Below, one piece after another: positions 13,019 to 23,175 of a DNA stretch of 64,000 bases; position 1 is the first letter of the stretch, and each line of letters begins with the position of its first letter. Origin of the DNA: Magnaporthiopsis rhizophila (lineage: Eukaryota > Ascomycota > Sordariomycetes > Magnaporthales > Magnaporthaceae); assembly GCA_003049465.1 (NCBI GenBank), contig PYSS01000026.1:292573-356572 (forward strand), in the 5' to 3' direction. The notes below the pieces were generated by a model. It saw nothing but the letters and a program-made list of their open reading frames with translations. It did not search any database and was not told the origin of the DNA. Position numbers and translations under genes: made by a program.

Positions 13019-14011
13019 ATGCCACCAGAGCCTTTCCCAGTCCTTGTCCACCCCTTCCCGGGCCCGACGCCTCGATCCTGCGCATACGAGGCGGGGTCGC
13101 CAACGTCACGCAGCGCCCTCGTCTTCATCGGCGGCCTCGGCGACGGGCCGCACACGGTTCCCTACGTGCGCACCCTCGCCAGCCGCCTGCAGTCTGAGCC
13201 GGCGCTGAGCTACTCGCTGTTCGAGGTGCGCCTGTCCAGCGCCTTTGGCGGGTTCGGGTACCGGCGCCTGGCCGACGATGTCGCGGACCTGGCCGCCCTC
13301 GTGCGCCACCTCCGCGGCGCCCTCGGCAGGGACCGCGTCGTCCTGCTGGGCCACTCCACGGGCTGCCAGGACTGCATGGAGTACACCGACTACGCCAAGC
13401 ACGGCGCCGAGCCGGTCGACGGCTTCATCCTCCAGGGGCCGGTTTCGGACCGGGAGGCGTTCGGGCCGCTGGTGCCCAAGGAGGAGCTCGAGGCGGGTGT
13501 CGCCAAGGCTGCAGAGCTCGTCGGGTCAGGGCGTGGAGACACCATCATGCCCAGGGACAAGCTCTCTGAGATGTTCGACACTCCCATCACGGCCTACCGT
13601 TACCATTCTCTGCTCGTGCCAGGGTGAGTAAGTTCCGTTCCAGTGAAGCCCGCTCGGCTCATGCCAAGACGCGGGCACAGCGCGCCCGTCCGGTGCCGAA
13701 CTAACCCAAGAGCGCCCGGCGCAAGTGGCGACGACGACTTCTTCTCGTCGGATCTCCCTGACGACAAGGTTGCGTCCTTCTGGAGCAAGTTCCAGAAGCC
13801 GGTGCTGGTGCTGGCCTCCGGCGAGGACGAGCACGTGCCCAAATCGATCGACGTAGCCAAGCTCCTCGCCCGATGGACCTCCCTTGCGCCAGATGGCATC
13901 GTCAGTGATCTTTCGGGTCTCATCCCGGGAGCTAGCCACACCGTCAAGAGTCCAGAGTCACGGGAATGGATGGCCGACAGAGTCGTTCGATTTCTCTCCA
14001 GTCTCAAGTGA
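13019..14011 (+). CDS. DUF1749-family alpha/beta hydrolase (SidJ-like esterase)
   Basis: Two exons (13019-13623, 13711-14011) give 301 residues. The 87-nt intron has a GTGAGT donor, a CTAAC branch site at 13701 and a CAAG acceptor. The nucleophile elbow is LLGHSTGCQD with Ser113 as the predicted nucleophile; LVFIGGLGDG (about 34-43) forms the oxyanion region, and GASHTVKSPES near the C-terminus supplies the likely catalytic His. This is the pattern of fungal DUF1749 proteins, which include the Aspergillus siderophore hydrolase SidJ and UPF0613 proteins of yeasts. The start at 13019 was chosen over an in-frame ATG at 12971 because MPPEPFPVLVHPF resembles family N-termini. No siderophore biosynthesis genes are nearby, so a siderophore role is only possible. 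It converges on the EBP gene, 172 bp away. Confidence 0.87.
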
Positions 14012-14183
14012 GCTAGACAGTCACGACATGTGGGCTCTTTGTTCGTGAGCACGCGTCTGAGCTTTCACCCCCACTGCCTCTTGGGACACGCACGCTACCC
14101 CCCACTACTACATAAACTCTGCAACCTCTCAAAACTTCATCAAGTGGTGACGGTAGCTACCTACCTATGCAAGCACAGATCAC

Positions 14184-15280
14184 CTATTCGCTCTTTTTCA
14201 GTCCGTTGCGGTCGATGGAGAGAGTAGCCGGGTTCACCCTGTCCGCCACGTCCAAGGCCTTGCAAATCTTGCGGACGGAGCTGAAGATGAAGCCTTGTCA
14301 TAGTAGCTCGATGTCAGCCCAAGAATCAAATCATTGGACGACCTAAAGAGGGCTCCAGCGGAGAATCTCACTTACCGGCTGGAATCACGGCCCAGGGCAG
14401 GTTCGTGCCCACATAATAAACCCAAAAGTAAAGGAACTCGGGCCTGCTATGCGCGATGCCCTTGGAAACAAGATCGACGGTGCTGGTGCCGTAGTACAGG
14501 GTGACACCATAGATATGTGCCATTGAAAGAAGTAGCTGCAGCGGGTAGCGCATGTTCTTGCCCGTCACGATGCAGTAAACGGTCGCCACGGACAGCGGAC
14601 CCCAGCAAACCTGAGAGATGAGTGAGTGCGTGTGTAAGCAAAAGAAAGCAGAAAGGGCTAGCGCAGGAAGAACTCGACATATACCACAGAGATGGCCTCG
14701 ATAGTCCAGACGAAAGTGTCAGAGGTCAGGTAGCGAGAGTCGCTGAGCGAGTACTCCTTCCATAACTGTGCGAGGAGGCTCTGGGAGCCGGCAAGGGTTG
14801 CGGCGTTGAGGAAAAAGTAGGCTGCGCGACACAAACGAGCAACTTGGTCAGAATCATTGCCCCTTTCCGGCGAGGATACATGGATACGGTGCCAAAACAG
14901 GGAGAGAATGCATGCAGGAGAGAAGGAGGTTGCGATATGGAGCAAAAACTTGCATTCAAAGAAGAGATGTATATATCCGTCTGTGGAAAGATCCCCGAGT
15001 GTTAGCTGGACCGGTATTGGCTACCAGCCAGGGAGGCCGTAGGACGAGGCAGCGCCTAGAGCATACTCAGAGAAAACCAAGACACGGCCAGCAAATCCGC
15101 CGGCCGGAGCCGCGGGTTGAGTTGCCTCGAGAGTGCGACAGAGGACAGCATCACGGCGCCCACCCTGAGCGAGAACTTGACCAGGATCGTCGAAAGGGGC
15201 GCCTCGTTTGCGGCGTAGCCGGCGATGACGGCGTCCGTGGGGAAGTAGGGGTGGCTGCCTAGCCCTTGCGGTGAAGCCAT
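14184..15280 (-). CDS. Emopamil-binding-protein (EBP) family sterol-isomerase-like membrane protein
   Basis: Five exons (15280-15067, 14980-14954, 14821-14685, 14610-14376, 14293-14184) give 240 residues with about four to five membrane segments, as in EBP. The tiny 27-nt second exon codes for NGYIHLFFE. The second intron appears to start with GC (GCAAGT at 14953) rather than GT. Animal EBP shifts the sterol C8 double bond to C7 in the ER. Residues reported as essential in human EBP have counterparts here: His76, Glu80, Glu122, and Asn196 plus Trp199 in TNLPW; Thr125 is Ser. Fungi normally use the unrelated Erg2 for this step, so the substrate is uncertain. An in-frame upstream ATG at 15337 exists, but MASPQGLGSHPYFP fits the family better. 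Confidence 0.88.
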
Positions 15281-15788
15281 TTTGTGCTTTGGTCGGAAGC
15301 AGTCTGGGTAAGATGATGAATTGGGTCGTCGGTCCACTCTCCAGCATTCAACTACGCGATCAATCAGAGTCAGGTAGGCGGTTATGATCAGGGCGATCTT
15401 CGCATTTAGTAGAAAATCTCGGTGAGGTTCTCGTATGGCATCGGACTCGGTCAGCCGCCTCCATCGTACCAGGCCGAACTGGGGAAAGTCGCACTGTGCT
15501 CTATACCAATTTGGGCGGCAGCCAATACATTGAATTTAAAGCAGCGCAAAGTTCAACATGGGTTGATCGCAGGTTTCGGAGGGCAGACTTTTGGTTGGGT
15601 TCGAAATTAGGAGGAATAGAAATCGTAAAATATAGTTTCCAAAATGAGGTACAATTAATAGAGAGCTTCGGAATCGTGAAATCTAGGCTTGAGATCGCCC
15701 TCTGCGCTCCGCCACGCCATCCGCTGGCATTTGCATGATATCTACAGGGACTAACAGAATGCAACTATCTTGCCGCCGCTCTCACCCT
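15281..15788. other. Intergenic with AT-rich island
   Basis: Upstream side of the EBP gene and 3' flank of cwc15, both on the minus strand. Roughly 15490-15720 is much richer in A+T than its surroundings, containing stretches such as AAATATAGTTTCC. Short frames on both strands are not recognisable. Confidence 0.45.
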
Positions 15789-16811
15789 CTACCTGACATA
15801 TCTGCTCATAAATCTCTTGTGGAAATCAGAACGAAGGAGATCCTGATAGAGAAGCAGCCGTTAGTAAACAAGGAGCGCACACTTAGGGGATACGGAAAAC
15901 AACGACATATTTCTTAGGCGTCAGGGTACTCACATTGATGAATTCTTTCTTCTTCCCCTTCTCCTCAGTACCACGCGCCTGGTTCTTGAACACCACGTCG
16001 TCGTCCCACCTGCGCTTGATGTTGAAGTCCGGTTTGTTCAGCAGCGGGTTGCCGCGGGCAATGTCGCGCTCCCGCTCCTCCGCCTCGGCGGCCGCCCTCT
16101 CGCGCTCTTCCTTCTCCCGCTTCTCTGCCTTCTCGCGCTTGATCTTCTCCAGTTCCCGCTGCAGCAACGCGTCCTCATCGTCCGAGTCGTCGCTGTCGTC
16201 ATCGCTAGCATCGTCCGAGTCGTCTTCATCCGAGCCGTCGTCTGAGTCGTCGCGGTCTAGGTCTCTCGACTCTTCTAATATCCGCCGGCGCTTCGCCTCC
16301 GGATCCTCATCATCGTCGGCGATGCGTCGTTTCGTTTGGGCCGCAGCTTCGTCGGACCCAGACCCGCCGTCGCCGTCACCACCGTCAGGTTTGCTGCCGG
16401 GAATGGGGCTTCGGCGAGAGGAAGACGCGGCGGCGGATGCGCTCGAGCCGCCGTTCAGTTTCGCAAAGTGGGCGGCCTCAGCGGCGAGCAGCTCCGCGCG
16501 CAGGTCGACGGCGCCCTCCCAGTCATCGGCTGCTCCGCCTTGACCACGCTTTCTAGAAGATCCATTTTGATTAATTTTCTTCCGACTTTATCTATCGTTT
16601 GACTAGGGGAAGAGGGCGAGTGGCAATGCGCACCGGTACTTCAGCGTGGTATGCGCCGGAAGCAGGCGTTGGTGGTATGCCGGGCCTCGCAGGGCATCTT
16701 TGCCTCGTGCCTAGTCGTCAATGGGACAGTTAGTTTTGGAAGCGGCGCGCTGGAGAAGTCCGCAATAAGAACACGTACGGGATCGAACGTGGGCCTGTGG
16801 GCTGTAGTCAT
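15789..16811 (-). CDS. cwc15: Pre-mRNA splicing factor Cwc15
   Basis: Four exons (16811-16779, 16710-16634, 16552-15934, 15842-15789) give 260 residues. The spliced N-terminus MTTAHRPTFDPARG, then KYRKRGQGGAADDWEG and DLRAELLAAEAAHFAKL, and the C-terminus FINDLLRSDFHKRFMSRYVR are hallmark Cwc15/AD002 sequences. The middle (about 75-150) is a long Asp/Ser/Glu-rich disordered block followed by a Glu/Arg/Lys-rich helix (about 150-190). Cwc15 belongs to the Prp19-associated NTC complex and sits in the catalytic core of the spliceosome. Three introns in such a short gene is typical of this family in Pezizomycotina. It shares a 423-bp divergent promoter with rrp45, pairing two RNA-processing genes. 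Confidence 0.95.
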
Positions 16812-17234
16812 CTTGTCGGCTTGGTTTTGCTGCAGATAATCGGAAAATGATGGTAGGGAGACGCTGGTTGATTGCTGCTTGCGGCTTCAACTGCGACCGG
16901 GACGCGGTCGCGAGTCGTGATGTCGGCGGCAGGGTCCGTCGTTTGCAGGTGTCTGTGACCCACCGCCTGGGCAGAAAATGTTCCTGAGCCGGGGGTTGAG
17001 CCAATGGCGGCGTCTACCCCCACCAAACTAAGGCGCAGGTAGCTCCACAATCGGCCGCCTGCTCAGACCAACCAGGAAAAAAAAAAAAAAAAAAGCAGGA
17101 CCGCCTACTAGGAGATTTGCAATCGTGCCGTCGAATAAAAATGAGAGGGGTCTCGTGAAGTCGAGACAGAGAGACGCGCGGATTCGTATTGAGCAGCAGG
17201 AGCACAGCAGGAGCGGCCGGGGTGCAACGACGTC
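16812..17234. other. Divergent promoter, cwc15 / rrp45
   Basis: 423 bp between the start codons, including an A-run of ~20 near 17076-17095 that sits ~140 bp upstream of the rrp45 ATG. Poly(dA:dT) tracts of this kind commonly exclude nucleosomes in fungal promoters. Confidence 0.5.
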
Positions 17235-18262
17235 ATGCCCCGAGAAGCCGAGCCGTCGCTCAACGAGAAGGCCTTTGTGCTCCAGGCGCTGCAGCAGAAC
17301 CTCCGCCTCGACGGCCGCGAGGTGGACCAGTACCGACCGATTAAGCTAAACTTTGGCGACGAGTATGGCGTGGTGGATATCGAGCTGGGCAAGACAAGGT
17401 GATTGCTTTCCACTTGCTGCCGGCCGTCCCCGCGCGTCCTCCACCGCCTCGAGGCGCAAAAAAAAGGGGGAAGGCTTTGCTGACAGATTCCTGGGACGGG
17501 GCGGCTTCGCACAGAATCCTCGCCAAGACCTCGGCCGAGGTGACAGTCCCCTACGCGGACCGACCCTTCGATGGCATCTTCAACATCGTCACGGAGCTGA
17601 GCCCGATGGCGTCGCCCGCCTTCGAGGTGAACCGCCCGACCGAGGCCGAGGTGCTGCTGTCGCGCCTGCTCGAGAAGACGGTCCGGAGGTCCGGGGCGCT
17701 CGATACCGAGTCCCTCTGTCTCATCGCGGGCCAAAAGTGCTGGTCCGTCCGCGTCGACCTGCACGTCCTCTCCCACGACGGCAACCTGGTCGACGCCTCG
17801 TGCCTCGCTGTCGTCACCGCCCTGCGCCACTTCCGGAAGCCCGACACGTCCATCGAAGGCGAGGCGTTGACCGTCTACACCCCCGCCGAGCGCGAACCCG
17901 TGCCGCTGAGCTGGCTACACTCGCCGTTCTGCATCACATTTAGCTTCTTTGGCGAGTCCGTGCAGTCGGCCGGCGGCGACGACGACCCGGGCGACCTCTT
18001 CGCCGTGGACGCCAACTGGCTCGAGGAGCAGGTGCGCGTGGGCCACTGCACCATCAGCCTGAACCGCCACGGGGAGATCTGCCAGATCTCCAAGCTGGGA
18101 GGCGCCGCCGTCGATGCGGTTGCGTTGCTGCAGTGCAACGCGATCGCCTTGGCCAAGGCCAAGGACCTGTCCAAGCTGGTGGACGACAGGCTAGCCGAGG
18201 ACGCAAAGAAGAGAGACAAGGGAGGTCTACTGGCGGAGCTCTCGGCGGAAAACGCCAGGTGA
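17235..18262 (+). CDS. rrp45: Exosome complex subunit Rrp45 (RNase PH-like)
   Basis: Two exons (17235-17398, 17515-18262) give 303 residues, close to yeast Rrp45. The join ELGKTR|ILAKTSAEV restores the first strands of the RNase PH fold. Family features include QNLRLDGREVDQYRPI (about 20-35), DRPFDGIFNIVTELSPM, ESLCLIAGQKCWSVRVDLHVLSHDGN and DASCLAVVTALRHFRKP. Rrp45/EXOSC9 is one of six catalytically inactive ring subunits of the nuclear and cytoplasmic RNA exosome. The C-terminal ~35 residues are charged and helical. It is divergent from cwc15 and converges with the Arl3 gene. Confidence 0.94.
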
Positions 18263-18630
18263 GGCGGGCCCGGCGAATGTGGGAGAAGGACCAACAGACT
18301 ACATAGAGTTGGCGCAGGGAAGAAAATACGGAATACAATGATACCCAGAAAACATTCTACTGTATTTTTCTTTTCCGAGGTCATTTGAACATGGTCTCTC
18401 GTGGCCACCCACCATATGTGGTTGGTTGTGGCAGAACCTGCCGAAGACATTCGGTCGTGGCGGGTCTATATCCTGAGATCCCACGTTCTTGGTCTAGAAA
18501 TCTGCACTCTAAAGCAAAATAGTAAACCAATCGCTCCCGCACGAGCGGAGGAAGAAACCGACTAACTAGGGATCACCGCTGATTGTCTGGGCGGGCCGGC
18601 AAGAAAAGCAAAGAGCCGCTGCCAACAAGG
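18263..18630. other. Intergenic between convergent rrp45 and arl3
   Basis: 368 bp between two stop codons, presumably both 3' untranslated regions. No structure of note. Confidence 0.5.
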
Positions 18631-19639
18631 CTACCTCATGACGGGCGGCCTGGACTCCTTGTTCCACTTGACGCGGGAACGCAGCCACTCGACAGCCTCG
18701 CGCACGCCCGTGCCCGTCAGGGCCGAGACGGGCAGGACCCTCGAGTCGCGGATGCTGTGCGACTTCTCGCCCTCAAAGACGCGCTTGACCAGTCCCTCCT
18801 TGATACGCACCACTTCGACGCAGTCCTCGCGGTCCTGCTTGTTGGCCAGTATCAGCAGCGGCACCCCCTCCGTGTCCTCGCTCTGCAGCACGTCTTCGAG
18901 CACCAGCCGGCACTCTTCCAATCTGCCCGGAACATCCGCCGCTGCCGCCGCTGCTGCTGCCCCCGCCACGTCGGCGGCCGTGGCGCCCCCGCCGCTTGCC
19001 TTGCTGCCGCCGCCGCTGTTGCCCGCCAAGAAGACGGCCGAGCTCGCCCTCCTCCGACCCGTGGGCGGGGGCGCGGGCTCCCCGCCGTCGTTAGACGCGG
19101 CGGCGGCGGCAGCGGTCACGTCGTCGTCGTCCTCCCGCTTCTTCCCCGCACCGCCGTCGTCATCGTCGTCGGCGCGCGGCTCGAGGATGCCGTCGCCAAT
19201 GTCTGTGCTGTCGATGATGAAGACGATGGCGTGGCAGCTCGTGTAGTAGCTCTGCCACAGCTTGCGCAGGCTGTGCTGCCCACCCACGTCCCAGATCTTC
19301 ATGTACATGTCGGGCAGCGTGATGGTGGACACGTTCTGCCCGACCGTCGGCACCGTCTTGAGCCTCGGCTCGGGCGCGTCCGGGTGGAAGAGCGCCTTGA
19401 CCTGCTCGTGGAACGTCGTCTTGCCCGCGTTGTCGAGGCCGAGGAGGATGACGGAGTATTCTGTACGACGGTGCATGTCAGCCAGCAGATCTATGGTTGA
19501 TACGCAAGAAAAAGTCTTCGCAAGAAAAAAAGAAAATAAAAAAAAATAAAAAAAATAAAAACTGGGATGTACGCCGGATACAAGACACACCCTCCTTGCT
19601 CGTCGCGAGCATGTATAGCCCTTTGGCGAGATGGTACAT
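18631..19639 (-). CDS. arl3: Arl3/ARFRP1-type Arf-like GTPase with large internal insertion
   Basis: Two exons (19639-19591, 19460-18631) give 292 residues. The spliced N-terminus MYHLAKGLYMLATSKEEYSV is diagnostic of ARFRP1/yeast Arl3, which lacks the myristoylated glycine of other Arfs and is N-acetylated to bind Sys1 at the Golgi. G motifs: GLDNAGKT (24-31), PTVGQN (switch I), WDVGGQ (switch II), NKQD and a C-terminal SAL motif. Between IIDSTDIGDG and RLEECRLVLEDVL lies an 88-residue insertion (about 108-195) rich in Asp, Ala and Gly. Normal family members join these two segments directly. The insert is in frame with no stop and no convincing donor that would splice it out cleanly, though an unspliced intron cannot be fully excluded. 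Expected role: recruiting Arl1 and golgins to the trans-Golgi. Confidence 0.92.
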
Positions 19640-20780
19640 GGCGGGCGGGCGGGCGGGCGGCGGATGGCGCCGTGGGAAAAACGGTCCCCGAATGTTAACA
19701 AGGTGCTCGCGTTCCTCCGTGGCTCATGACGGTCGGTCGGTCCTCACGAGCTTCGGTCGGCTGGTCGCGCCGCGCATGGAATCGCAGATGATGTCGTCAC
19801 CGGCGCGCTAACAAGATAGGAGAGTGCGGGCGGGGGTTTGGGTGTGCCCGTCGTCGGCAGTGAGTCTGCGCCGATGGTGCCGAATTCAATGGCACCAGGC
19901 AGGGGTACCAGAAGGCTGCGTCTGACACGCGCGGAATCGAAGCTGCACCTGCCAGCACGCCCCTGACGATCCATCAGCGGGGTTTTGACAGCGCCAAACG
20001 TCACGTCACCTATGCCGCAGCCTCCGTCGAGCTCACAGCACAAGATTGTATCACTTTCATCAGCAGACCGTCGCAGATTATACACAACGCGTAGATGGTG
20101 GAAATTATGTTTCGTCTATAGGCGGCGACCTCGACAGGTTGACCGCTCGACTACCTGTACTTGGACCTCATCATCTCATACCTAGCTTAGCTGCCTCGTC
20201 TAATTGCCCAACACGCGGCCGTAAGCCAACAACAACAGAAAGAAAAAGAAAAAAGAAAAATACACCCAGATCGTTCCCATCGCCCCAAAACGCCGGTTCA
20301 GTCGCTCGTATCTTTGGCCCGCTGGTTTCCTTCTTTTTCCTTAGTTTCTTATGGTATGTTATTTCCTCCTCTTTTTGGTGAGTAAACCCGGAGAATACCA
20401 GAAATCTACCCGGCGTGCCCAACAAGTGGCTTGGACCAGAGCCGCCAGGCCATCCATCCCAAGTGATTCCGCCCATCCGCAGCTGCAAACCAACCAATGC
20501 ATGGTCAAGTCTATGCCAAAAAAGTATGATTAAAAGGCAAGAGGGGGACAAAAACTGATATACACGAAGGAGGAAAAGAAGACAATGCGAGGGGCAGGAC
20601 GGACAAAGGGAATAATACCTAATGCAGCATGGGATCGAGGCCCTACAGAGCGTGCACAAGTTGGGAGAGAGGAACCAAGCGAATATTGCTGGGGTTTCTC
20701 ACTTGATGTCGACCCGCGCAAGAGATGACGCCAGATACCAAGTAGATGAGCCCGAAACTCTGGCGAGAGAGTGTGGACTC
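19640..20780. other. Intergenic: arl3 promoter and GMT 3' flank
   Basis: 1.1 kb. It begins with a GGGC tandem repeat just upstream of the arl3 ATG and contains GTCGGTCGG repeats near 19730. The right part is A/T-mixed with short A-runs (20240-20265). No gene is visible. Confidence 0.5.
19641..19663. repeat. GCGG tandem repeat in arl3 leader
   Basis: Five to six tandem copies of GCGG lie directly before the arl3 ATG. On the transcribed (minus) strand this reads as CCGC repeats in the 5' leader. Confidence 0.7.
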
Positions 20781-22202
20781 TTACGAGTTGGCATCCTTGT
20801 TGCTCTGAGCGCTAGCGCTCATAACAGGCTGTTGCGTCGGCAGAGTGTTCTTTGTCTGCTGGGACTGGCGAGCCTTGGCCCAGGCGTAGACGATACCGCT
20901 GATGAAACCAAGCACGATGGCTGAAACGGACCCGAAGGTGACGGGGGCATCGAAGAAGATGAGGCCGCTAACGGCGATGGGCAACTTGTTGAGGGCGCCA
21001 ACCATGGAGTAAGTCGTCGAGGTCGTCACGCGGATACACCACGCCGAACAGTATGAGATGAAGATGGCGGCCAGGCCCGAGTAGATCATGCCGATGAAGA
21101 GTGTGTTGCGGGTCTCGATAGGGAAATTCCTGGCCAGGTTTGCGCTCGACCAGTCCTCGGCAATCAGCGAGCAGACAACAAGGACGGGGATGGTGAGGAG
21201 GTTGTTGTAGAACATGGCTTAAAAAAAAAAAAGCCCCCGCCTGTTAGTACTCGGTTCTTCCATCGTTGCCGCAAGTCAAACTATCGTATCAGCATCAGGA
21301 GAAAACACGTACAGTCCCAGTCCTTGAAGTTCATCTTGTGGATGACCTTTCGCATGGTCAGAAGGTACGCAGCGCTGCAGAAGACGTTCATGCCCATCCA
21401 CGCGTACCCCGCGTTGAGGGTAGAAATGGCAGCAGAGGCATGGCCCGGGTGCGGAGCGCCGGAAATGGCGCTCTGAATGTCGGCCCAGGCAGCGACAACG
21501 GAGCTGAGGACGATAAGACCGAAGGAGAGCAGTGCGAGGGGAGTGACGCGGCCGCCGAACCAAAGGACCTCTCCGTACGCAATGGCGATGATGGTCAGAT
21601 TCTTGAAGATGGTGTATACCGGGACCGAGAGGAACTGGAGGGCCTTGGTGCTCGTGTAGATCATGCCGACGAGAAGGATCGAGATGGGGAACCCTGCAGC
21701 CATAACATGTCAGCTTCTGCACCGTCACCGCCGGTTGCCATATTGCGAAGACACATGGGGTTCACGGTCACGCACATCTCTTTGCCTTGGTCTGGTCGTA
21801 GGGAGCCAGGTTTGTGATGAGCCCTGCCTGCTTGCAGACCATGATGGCCGCGATACAGACGATCGCCTGCAAAGATTCTGTCAGCCATGTCTCGAGACTG
21901 TTGTGGGCGGGCGGGGGCTTTCGTCTTACCTGCACAGCGAGGTAGAAAAAGTTCAGGTTCCACGACGAGCCCGAAACAACATATTTGTTCACCACCGTCA
22001 TGCTGATGGAGGAGAGGCAGTAGGCCAGGATGGAGGCGCCTGGGCTGTTGTCGATCTTTGAAAGCGAGAAGCCGCCTCCCATGGCGCCCCCGCTGGAGCG
22101 TGCTCGGCTCGAGACGGGCGACCTCGCCAGGAAAGGCTCCTTCTCGACGCTGCTCTGGGCAGGCATGTTGACGACGAAGTCCTCATTCTTCTTGTCCGAC
22201 AT
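20781..22202 (-). CDS. GDP-mannose transporter (Vrg4/Gmt family)
   Basis: Four exons (22202-21930, 21866-21776, 21693-21313, 21217-20781) give 393 residues. About ten hydrophobic helices follow a ~50-residue polar N-terminus. Diagnostic sequences are NKYVVSGSSWNLNFFYLAVQ in the early helices, the intron-spanning KRWFPISILLVGMIYTSTKALQ, FKNLTIIAIAYGE, and the GALNK nucleotide-sugar motif (322-326) in TTYSMVGALNKLP. The protein exchanges cytosolic GDP-mannose for luminal GMP in the Golgi, feeding mannan and glycoprotein/sphingolipid mannosylation. The last intron ends in a long pyrimidine tract before an AAG acceptor. The upstream gene in the same orientation is the dehydrogenase at 23176; no functional link is evident. 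Confidence 0.96.
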
Positions 22203-23175
22203 CTTGGGCGACTGTTTGGGGTGTTGGATCGCAGGCGCAGGAGAGATGATGGTCGTCCTCGGGGAACACAGAGATGGAAAGGGACAGGTTGAAAAGGGGA
22301 CCCGTTCGGAGCGGTGCGCTTCGTGTGGCTGGCTGGAACGGAGGCTCCGCTGTTTTGGAGGTTGCAGCGCGGCGATGCCTTGAAAAGACCACAGCCGTCG
22401 AATGCGCGCGGGTGAAGAATGGAAGTCCCGGAGCAGGAGAGCGGGATTGATTAAAATCTCCAGCGGTCAACTTCGTGCTGCAGACGGACGCGTCGAGGGC
22501 AAGCCAATGTCAGGGCATGGGTGGAAAAAAAAAACCGAGGGCGGACGCAAGCGCAAGATTAAACCTGGCAAATTGCTTATCGGGATTCCCACCACCCGTA
22601 AAATGACCATGCGTCTCTGGTGGTCCCCAAGCTAGTAGCCAGGTACAGCGTGCCAGGCGGTGTCAAGGCGGGACAGCCAACGGGAGCGATCAATGTGGGG
22701 TTCGCATCACAATTTTGGCAGGGGCTGATGGGCCCGCGAAATAAAAACATAGAGGAGAGAAAAGGGGCTGAAAGGGGCCTGGCCAGAGCCGACAGGATCT
22801 GTGGGAGGACGCTGATTGGGTGGCAGCGCTGCATGACCCCGTGGCTGTGTTCCCGTACTGTGCGCACTGAGCGCCCTCACCCGAGCGAGTCTTTGGCGAT
22901 CAACTGTCGGGAGGGCTGGGTTGATGCTCGAGCAGGAAAGGGGGTTGTGGACTCTGAACAAAAGCTATTTGATGCACATGGGCGAAGGCATCTGCATACC
23001 TGCCTACCTAGTGGCCTCAGCCGGGCAATCAGCCGACTGAACTGAGAACCAACACATAAATGTGACTCCATTTCGATCGAATTGATTACGGAGGGTTCCA
23101 TCTAAACGACAGAAGGTGTCTGAGAGCCCCCAATTCGACAATGCCACTTCATTGCGCTCAATCCCGGGCAGGATT
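22203..23175. other. Intergenic: GMT promoter and dehydrogenase 3' flank
   Basis: 973 bp between two minus-strand genes. Frames on both strands look random. A short A-run (22525-22534) is the only simple sequence. Confidence 0.5.

Noticed and set aside
17353..17943. 196-codon frame overlapping rrp45 in another frame
   Set aside because: Shadow of the rrp45 coding exon; Arg/Ala/Pro-rich as expected from reading GC-rich codons out of frame.
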